Origin: Ectocarpus siliculosus
Taxonomy: Eukaryota; Sar; Phaeophyceae; Ectocarpales; Ectocarpaceae
Direction of reading: 5' to 3'
Length of the DNA: 64,000 bases
NCBI GenBank assembly: GCA_000310025.1
Contig: FN649728.1
Span: 1,598,277-1,662,276, forward strand
Both the position numbers and the translations under genes were made by a program. Numbering within the stretch: the first letter of the stretch is position 1; every line of letters starts with the position of its first letter. Positions 58,801 through 64,000 of this stretch are shown one piece after another. A model generated the notes under the pieces. It was given only the letters and a program-made list of their open reading frames with translations, was not told the DNA's origin and did no database searches.

Positions 58801-59428
58801 ATGCATACTAATATAGTACCATACACATTTGCGATGTCAGTATCGTACTGGATTAAGAGTTCGGAAAACTCAGATATGCAGGCGTTTCCTGGAATGTAGA
58901 AAAGGAGACGCTGCGATCCCCCGTGCGCCCTTAAACGTTAATGGACCATTAACAGATTCACTGCCGCACCGACTGGTAGTGCATCAGTGGGACCGCCGGC
59001 CTCAGAGCTGGAGGCCTAATCCAAAACCCAATTCTATACTTTCATTAAATGATCCTAGGCCAAGAGCAAAATACAACGGCAGTGTACAGTACACCAACCG
59101 GCCGTGTGCAAGGCCATGTTGGCTGGCAAAACAACTTCTGCTGTGAAGGACTTCTATACTACAACATGTTTGCCAACTCCCAGCGAATCATGTGTCCATT
59201 CCATGCTGACGGGAACCACAATCGACAAGAACGTGACCGCCCATCGTCCACTAGACATTCCAATCACGGCGGGGTCCGATTGATTCCGAGGGGGGGCGGG
59301 ATGATCACCTGTTCTTGAGTAGGGTTGGAGCAGAGGCGGATCTCCTGGATGAAATTGTGGAGACCTCTCGGTTGGTTTGCGCCCTGGATGCCTCCCAGGG
59401 CCTCCGAGAGCACCTGCTTCACGCTCAT
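40555..59428 (-). CDS. AP2A: AP-2 complex subunit alpha (alpha-adaptin), 26 exons, about 1290 residues
   Basis: Large subunit of the clathrin adaptor at the plasma membrane. Exons: 59428-59309, 55701-55622, 55050-54961, 54410-54287, 53746-53684, 53191-53063, 52446-52315, 51805-51641, 51105-51031, 50405-50337, 49929-49822, 49382-49198, 48826-48721, 48271-48158, 47769-47629, 47055-46957, 46444-46377, 45866-45617, 45043-44911, 44508-44095, 43958-43561, 43129-43025, 42712-42620, 42386-42276, 41453-41319, 40920-40555. All phases agree. The trunk begins RGLHNFIQEIR and RVDKELANIR, then YEIDFGHMEMISLISS, GGYILGEFGYFI and EEVLKEMPSFPE. The hinge (exons 18-21) is enlarged by an Asp run, Gln runs and Gly runs. 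The ear begins DKGILFEGGPIK and ends near LLISQLDG. Human alpha is about 940-977 residues; the excess is mostly hinge. The ATG sits in CCACCATGA. Intron 4 has a GC donor; intron 1 (3.6 kb) carries a retroelement fragment. Confidence 0.93.
49049..49170 (+). repeat. 61-bp tandem duplication in AP2A intron
   Basis: Two copies of a 61-base unit (49049-49109 and 49110-49170) beginning ATTTCATTGGTCAGCCGG and ending in CA-rich sequence, differing at two positions. It lies just downstream of the donor of the 49382-49198 exon. Confidence 0.9.
52126..52314 (+). repeat. (CT)n microsatellite directly at an AP2A 5' splice site
   Basis: About 190 bases of CT repeat with TTAT and TTTC interruptions. On the coding strand the exon ends at 52315 and the donor GTGAGA merges directly into the GA repeat. 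Confidence 0.95.
55834..55876 (+). repeat. (GA)n microsatellite in AP2A intron 1
   Basis: About 20 GA units, 133 bases upstream of the exon 2 acceptor in the coding direction (CT-rich on the coding strand). Confidence 0.9.
57680..57779. other. Assembly gap (100 N)
   Basis: One hundred N inside element 3, within AP2A intron 1. The true length is unknown, so the intron may be longer than the apparent 3.6 kb. Confidence 0.99.
57900..58604 (+). pseudogene. Tyrosine recombinase of DIRS-like element 3, interrupted
   Basis: Contains AHHAMRRGFDLS and VLRLPESGG (matching element 1), then after a frame change SQGYLFPPVL, and the catalytic HxLR box TMHSLRVVGS near 58285-58315. After an insertion of about 86 bases the frame resumes with GWKTESMAKYY near 58445-58475, where a Tyr is the candidate nucleophile, and ends at a TGA near 58604. 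The insertion separates the HxLR box from the tyrosine and shifts the frame, so the enzyme is dead. Confidence 0.7.
58373..58423 (+). repeat. Short dispersed repeat, copy B (MITE-like), inside recombinase
   Basis: Reverse complement of 12464-12514 with a few differences. The inserted segment in the recombinase appears to span about 58358-58443, judged from where the coding frame breaks and resumes. Confidence 0.6.
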
Positions 59429-59983
59429 GGTGGATTCCTCTGGTGCTTTTCCGGCCGCTTAGCTCGCTCTCTCTCTCTCTCTCCCGCACACGCCTGGGTC
59501 TGTTGTTCCAGTTTCCGTCTGACCCTAGGTAACGCTGCTGCTGCCGCTGCACCTGTGTGTCTCACGATTTGTTGCAAAAAAACGGGAAACGGTCGATCGT
59601 TCCACGGAATCGACCAGAAACCAAAGCTGTTGGTGTCCGGGCTTCCACGGCGCAATGTTCCTCACGATGGCGCTGTCGTCGTCCACGGTATGCACTGCTT
59701 CCCCACGTCAGCGTGTATGTCAAGTGCGTGGGTGTGACCGCAAGGACACCCCTCCGCGCTGCTTCTCTGAATGACCAAGACACAAACAAAGACGGCGAGG
59801 GGGTCCGCAGACAGGCCTGAACAATTCGACCCTACCCCATGACGAGAGAAACCTTCCTCGGCAACGCACTAGCGCACCCACCAGCAGTGCAGTGTAACAC
59901 GCTCAGCTGCACAGCGCACAGAGCCGAGGGGTAGCGCAGCAGTCCAAAAGAACCCGATAGGAACAGGCCTTCTCGTTGAGATC
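59429..59983. promoter_or_regulatory. Putative bidirectional promoter between AP2A and ATP6V1F
   Basis: The two start codons face away from each other, 555 bases apart, leaving no room for separate large promoters. A CT repeat (59466-59482) and a GCTGCTGCCGCTGC run (59538-59550) lie near the AP2A side. No TATA box in convincing position was seen. Bidirectional function is inferred from spacing only. Confidence 0.4.
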
Positions 59984-62005
59984 ATGGACGAGAGTGGCAA
60001 GCTGATCGCTATCATCGGGGACGAGGTATGAGAGGAGCCAATGGGCAAGCAAGTCTAGGTTCTGTTCTCGGAGCGGTTCTTTGCAGCAGCTGCTGCTACA
60101 GCAGAGTAAAGCAGTAGTACAATAGAGGTCGCTCGAAGGCGGCTTGTGCTACTGGGTGGGTGATATTTCTCGGTTGTTGATCGTTACGCGAGACTCTTTG
60201 GTAGCCGCGCTACTCTCCCTTCATTGTGGTTCCTGCTGAACCTCTGTGCACTTCTCTATCTCACCTGAACCCGACGTTTTACTCCGCATGTGTACGAAGA
60301 AGCATCACAGCAGCAGCAGGCGCCTCCGCGCTCCGCGTGCTGCTCTGCTACATCAGTACATAGCAGCATCTCTCCGCTGTTGTAGGCTATGCTTTTTTCA
60401 ATCGCGAGGGTTAATGGCGTATGCCCGTGCCTACAGTTCAGCCAGAGCTCATGGTCGCTGATCACACCTAACGCCATCTTGTGTATAGGACGTAGGCAGA
60501 GCCGAGCACAACACACACAGCAGGCAGATCTGGTGAAGTTTTTCCTAGATCCGACGAATATGTCAACCCTACGGCCCTTAACAGAGGGTAGTATTACGAA
60601 CGCTAGCTGACACACACGCTCAAGTATGCCTGGGTCTCTTCAGGATGTGGCTGTATCCAACCTTTCTGATATAGAAGTATAAATATTGCGCAACGAACGC
60701 TATGTCGTTGCTAATTTCCCTCCCTCAGCACTCAGCGCAGGTCAAGAAGGCACCGGCAACGGGGACATTTTATGCGGATGTCAACGAGCAGCAATCATAT
60801 GTGTTTCATCTCTACTGCGTCGGTCAGTCATTCCGTTTTTTCCTGGAGGAACACGCCGCTACACACAAACGAATATTCTTCTCAACACCTTGCCACCATC
60901 AGCCGGGATGTGAAATCCACACGTGGCCCTTTCCAAGCCCTCGATGAATGCGCCGCGCGGGCCGTGGACTTTCGGGCGGCCTGACAGCACCAAACCTGGA
61001 AACATCGTGCTGAAAAGAAGGCGTGCAAACGGTGTGCTATCATGCGGCTGTTTGTCGTCCGCCCCCATGCGTGTGCGGTGCGCTCCTTGCTTGACCTCTT
61101 GGCGTTGGCAGGACACTGTGACCGGATTTTTGTTGGCGGGAGTGGGGCACCGTACCGTCAACACAACAAATTTCCTCGTTGTCAAGAACGGTGAGAATCT
61201 GCATTGTTGGCGTTACAGATGAATTCCTTGAGTCCGTACGCACCTGGGGGAAAGCAAGCAAGTTTCGCAGTTGTGTTCATCCTTCAAACGTTGATGGCCC
61301 GCTCCTGCGCTTCCCGTCGTTGCTTTTTCGTTCACGGACCGCAGCAAGTAGCGTGTTCATTGACCCAAGGACCGCTCGCTGTGCTTGATCAACGTTGAGG
61401 CTGCATGATTTTTTTTGGCGAAATCGTCTCTCGTGTGCGGCCGGCCGGCCCCCTGTGCCTCCAACGCGCAGACACGACGGTCTCGCAAATCGAAGACGCT
61501 TTCAACCGCCTCACGGCGAGGGATGACATAGCGATCGTGCTGATCAACCAGCACGTTGCGAACGAGATCCGTCATCTCCTCGGGAGCTACTCCAAGACCA
61601 TCCCCACAGTGCTAGAGATTCCCAGCAAGGACGTTCCGTGAGTGCTGGCATGCGATGTTGTAGTGCTTCCATGTTATTGTGTTGGTAACGATGTGTCGCT
61701 CGTTGTCATGATTCTACGATGTTTGTGTTTTGTCTAGACTTCGGCAGTCAAAGCACGGCGTGGTATCATTTGTGTGTACGGTTTAGACAAGACTGCTGTT
61801 AGACGAGACCGTGCATTTGGCTCTTTGGGAGCAACCCCCCTTTCCGCTGCCCGTCGCTTTGGCTCGACCTGCCTCCTGTTGCTGCTCTTACGTTCTCCGG
61901 CTGTTTTTCGTCGATCTGAACTTGTGTACGCTGCACAGGTACGATCCCGAGCAGGACTACATCATGCAGAGAATCAACATGATGCTCGGCGCCGGACAAT
62001 CGTAA
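59984..62005 (+). CDS. ATP6V1F: V-type proton ATPase subunit F, 4 exons, 117 residues
   Basis: Component of the V1 central stalk of the vacuolar proton pump on endomembranes, coupling ATP hydrolysis to rotation. Exons: 59984-60025, 61112-61190, 61472-61637, 61939-62005; all junctions are GT-AG and phases agree. The protein opens MDESGKLIAIIGDE, equivalent to the animal GKLIAVIGDEDTVTGFLL start, continues DTVTGFLLAGVG, then IEDAFNRLTARDDIAIVLIN and PTVLEIPSKDVPYDPEQD, and ends in an arginine/methionine helix. Length 117 against about 119 in animals, so complete. The first ATG was chosen because it gives the family start. The frame is also open upstream but has no earlier ATG. The first intron is about 1.1 kb. 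It is transcribed divergently from AP2A. Confidence 0.95.
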
Positions 62006-62372
62006 AACGTATTGTAGCAGTGGAGTGCATCATAGTTGGAAGAGTGCGAAGCCATGCTTGGCCCTGTGCATATTCGTGGCGCGTGAAATCACCACAGCCA
62101 AAGTAGTGCCCCGCAATTGTGTCTATTTAGGATAGTGAATGGCTGCATGGAAAGTGCAGGCGCGACGTGTGTGTAACATTCCAAGATTGGGGGGGGGGGG
62201 GTATTGCCATGCAGCACGGTGCCTCGGTTAGTTCTTGCGCGCTCACACAAGCATGTGTAATTTATGGTGTTTTTTGTGCCGTCTTGCTTGAGGAACGGTG
62301 CCGATAGGTACAACAGCACGGCATGCTTTTTGTGTTCTTCTGGCGGTCCTGCCCAGGAAAGCACCGACGGAA
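62006..62372. other. 3' flank of ATP6V1F, no gene
   Basis: AT/GT-mixed sequence with a run of G at 62189-62200. No open frame of note and no clear AATAAA signal seen. Confidence 0.5.
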
Positions 62373-62570
62373 GCAATTACTATCGTCATGCTCTCACTCT
62401 CTCTCTCTCTCTTGAATACATCCCCCCTCTCTTTCTCGGGGTTGTGTTAATACCGTTGTTGGGTCAGAGGTGCAATTATCGCCATGCTCTCTCTCTCTTT
62501 CTCCCTCTCGTGAATATATCCCCACTCTCCTTTCTCGGGGTTGTGTTAATACCGTTGCTAGGTCAGAAGT
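62373..62570 (+). repeat. Two tandem repeats of about 99 bp
   Basis: Units at 62373-62471 and 62472-62570, each opening GCAATTA-TATCGTCATGCTCT-like, passing a CT tract and closing with TCGGGGTTGTGTTAATACCGTTG followed by GGTCAGA. A third unit starts (GCAATTTTCG) and breaks off. Confidence 0.85.
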
Positions 62571-62687
62571 GCAATTTTCGGTGTTTCTCCGGTCCTACCC
62601 GCACGGATGCCCTGAAATGGTTGAATTCAACTCAATTGTTTCGTTGCCGTCGTTCCAGCACTGCCCGACTATCATCTTGGAAAGATT

Positions 62688-62897
62688 ATGTCTCGTCTCA
62701 TGGCTGCCGTCGTGGCGGTGGTGGCTGCCTCGCGGACACTCGTCGAAGCGGCGCCCAATACGCTGCTCATGGCCATTACGCCGACGGTAGTGCATGAAGG
62801 ACAGACGGTTTCATGTATTTCCGCCGCGAAAACGCTACCTCGCTGGAACAGGACATGTATCTCCTTGGAGGCAACATGTGTGCTGCCACGACATTAA
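62688..62897 (+). CDS. Possible secreted-protein first exon or broken ORF
   Basis: The ATG at 62688 opens a 69-residue frame whose first 24 residues look like a signal peptide: a short charged start, a hydrophobic core MAAVVAVVAA, and a small-residue cleavage region VEAAPN. Beyond about residue 40 the frame becomes less protein-like, while another plus frame over 62800-62900 reads FRRENATSLEQDMYLLGGNM. So either an intron or a frameshift intervenes. Palindromic insertions follow at 62935. No family recognised. Confidence 0.3.
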   Translation: MSRLMAAVVAVVAASRTLVEAAPNTLLMAITPTVVHEGQTVSCISAAKTLPRWNRTCISLEATCVLPRH

Positions 62898-62934
62898 TAG
62901 TACAGCATTCGAGGTGTACCCTATGGAACGAATA

Positions 62935-63016
62935 TTGTTAAGATGTACAGCATATCCACTATGCTACAAGTCAGCGCTGACTTGTAGCATAGTGGATATG
63001 CTGTACATCTTAACAA
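62935..63016. repeat. Perfect 82-bp palindrome, no loop
   Basis: Arms of 41 bases, perfectly complementary, with centre TCAGC|GCTGA at 62975/62976. Capable of a cruciform on DNA or a long hairpin on RNA. Confidence 0.95.
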
Positions 63017-63247
63017 AAGTACAACCGGGGTCCTTCAGCCTGCTAAAGCTGTTGGACCTCGGTAAACCCCAGGGTTGTAATCCCTGTAACCAGCGCTGCC
63101 CGCATGCGGTTCATCGACTTACAGGGCGGGAATATGTGTCTTCACTTGGACGACTGGAATGTATACCGTCTTTCAGGCCTATCCCAGACTTTTCCGGGAA
63201 AAAAGCGTCACAAGTGGTCCCAGAGGGATTCGGCCCCCGGTTGTATT

Positions 63248-63331
63248 TTTGTTAAGATGTACAGCATATCCACTATGCTAAAAGTCAGCTCAAGACTTTA
63301 GCATAGTGGATATGCTGTACATCTTAACAAA
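63248..63331. repeat. Near-perfect 84-bp hairpin with short loop
   Basis: Arms of 35 perfectly paired bases followed by a one-base bulge and a short AGCTCAA-type loop. The arm sequence equals that of the 62935-63016 palindrome except near the centre. Confidence 0.95.
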
Positions 63332-63347
63332 TATTCTTTGAGCCAAC

Positions 63348-64000
63348 ATGATCAAGCAGCAGGGAGTTGGCTTCAAGGGCTGCTGGGCATTCGGGATTAC
63401 CGCAATCGTCGATCCCGATGAGCAGACACCAGACGAAGAAAATTTGACGACATCCTCGAAGTCCGCCCTGCTTGTTACTACGCCTGTACCAAACTTACAA
63501 GGGAACCAAGTCAAATCTACAATCAAGACTACCCTACGTAAGGCAAACACCAAGGGTTTAGGGCAAGACAAAGACAGTACCAACCGGGGGGGAAAGGTCA
63601 GCAACACGCCAAGATCATGCTTACACTTCCTACGGGTCAAGGGTGAATATCCGGCCGCCGCTGTCTCGCAAGAAATCCTTGTGGGACTGCCCGTCCTTCG
63701 GGAACAAGAGCAGCGTCGGGGTGGCGCCGGCAACGACGTGGTCCTCGAAGGACAGGATTCGCAGCAGCGTGCACCCCGGGTGGACGCGTGCCCATCGCTG
63801 GGGACGTGCGGCGGCGGCCGCCGTCGCCGCCGCCCTTTCCTTCGATCTGGTGCCACGGGAGGGGGCGAAGGAAAACGTGGGGCATTCAATAGTTGCCACG
63901 TCACACGGGCCGTTGACTATTCCATATCTACGTTTCACACGGACGAACACCGCTTCCTGGCGTTGAAAGGAGACCAGTGCAAACGCACAAGGTATGTGTT
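63348..64000 (+). CDS. Hypothetical protein, 5' part, runs off the window
   Basis: Starting at the ATG at 63348 (an in-frame TGA lies at 63339-63341), the frame stays open for 217 codons to the last base. The first part reads GVGFKGCWAFGITAIVDPDE and is acidic/threonine-rich; the middle is arginine/glycine-rich; the end reads VDYSISTFHTDEHRFLALKG. Introns cannot be excluded. A minus-strand frame (63950-63630) overlaps it and also looks protein-like, ending at a possible donor, so the coding strand is uncertain. It starts 17 bases after the second palindrome. No family recognised. Confidence 0.4.
   Translation, partial: MIKQQGVGFKGCWAFGITAIVDPDEQTPDEENLTTSSKSALLVTTPVPNLQGNQVKSTIKTTLRKANTKGLGQDKDSTNRGGKVSNTPRSCLHFLRVKGEYPAAAVSQEILVGLPVLREQEQRRGGAGNDVVLEGQDSQQRAPRVDACPSLGTCGGGRRRRRPFLRSGATGGGEGKRGAFNSCHVTRAVDYSISTFHTDEHRFLALKGDQCKRTRYV
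63630..63950 (-). CDS. Alternative minus-strand exon candidate
   Basis: 106-residue frame antisense to the plus-strand ORF. Its C-terminal half, DHVVAGATPTLLLFPKDGQ followed by SHKDFLRDSGGRIFTLDP, is strikingly protein-like. The TAG that closes the frame could instead be part of a splice donor (CCC|GTAGGAAG). If real, it is an internal exon of a gene entering from the right. Only one of the two overlapping frames is likely to be coding. Confidence 0.3.
   Translation of the reverse strand: MFVRVKRRYGIVNGPCDVATIECPTFSFAPSRGTRSKERAAATAAAAARPQRWARVHPGCTLLRILSFEDHVVAGATPTLLLFPKDGQSHKDFLRDSGGRIFTLDP

Larger units (their letters stand above)
57520..59078 (+). mobile_element. DIRS-like element 3 fragment, antisense in AP2A intron 1
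   Basis: Plus-strand remnant of the same family as element 1. An ATG at 57520 opens a Pro/Ala-rich N-terminus that runs into the 100-N gap (57680-57779). After the gap comes the recombinase (about 57900-58604), then two imperfect direct repeats of about 70 bases (58701-58775 and 59007-59078) that may be terminal repeats of the element. RT and RNase H are not visible; they are either deleted or hidden in the gap. The recombinase is broken by a frame change near 58050-58080 and by an insertion at about 58358-58443. Confidence 0.65.
62935..63331. mobile_element. Paired shared-arm palindromes, possible foldback/MITE element
   Basis: Two palindromes of 82 and 84 bases (62935-63016, 63248-63331) share the same arm sequence, so four copies of an arm of about 35-41 bases lie in alternating orientation around a 231-base centre. 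The outer flanks also match as inverted AATATT(T)GTTAAG. The centre holds a short plus-strand frame (63104-63301) with LHLDDWNVYRLSGL. No transposase. Confidence 0.6.

Overview
Intron-rich nuclear DNA of a eukaryote with moderately high GC. Spliceosomal GT-AG introns of several hundred bases, glutamine- and glycine-rich linkers, a C-terminally tagged ankyrin protein, DIRS-like tyrosine-recombinase retroelements and abundant microsatellites together fit a stramenopile, most likely a brown alga of the Ectocarpus type. That placement is inferred from style and family resemblance, not from a search. Two 100-N assembly gaps (35421-35520, 57680-57779) are present.

Layout. 1-2620: degenerate DIRS-like retroelement on the minus strand (reverse transcriptase, RNase H, then tyrosine recombinase), cut by the window edge. 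4847-6754: single-exon ankyrin-repeat protein, minus strand. 6755-12660: no gene I can support. 12669-15167: a 2.5-kb element with long terminal inverted repeats; it carries a tandem duplication of a LINE-like coding tail plus a tRNA-like sequence. 17625-37064: a large minus-strand MSH5 gene (meiotic MutS homologue) in at least 22 exons. Its first four exons lie upstream of a second DIRS-like element (30828-33146) that sits in an intron. 40555-59428: AP-2 complex alpha-adaptin, minus strand, reconstructed as 26 exons with phases that all agree (about 1290 residues). Its 3.6-kb first intron holds a third, antisense DIRS-like fragment. 59984-62005: V-type ATPase subunit F, plus strand, 4 exons and 117 residues, divergent from AP2A across a 555-bp putative bidirectional promoter. 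62373-64000: tandem repeats, a possible secreted-protein ORF, two long palindromes that share arms, and an open reading frame leaving the window.

The three conserved genes are housekeeping or meiotic functions: crossover recombination (MSH5), clathrin cargo adaptor (AP2A) and proton pumping (ATP6V1F). They show no operon-like relationship. AP2A and ATP6V1F both serve endomembrane trafficking and may share a promoter, but co-regulation is only a suggestion. Most of the remaining sequence is mobile-element debris. No previously undescribed multi-gene system is evident. The most unusual signals are the shared-arm palindromes near 63 kb, the glutamine-rich N-terminal extension of MSH5, and the composite inverted-repeat element at 12.7-15.2 kb.
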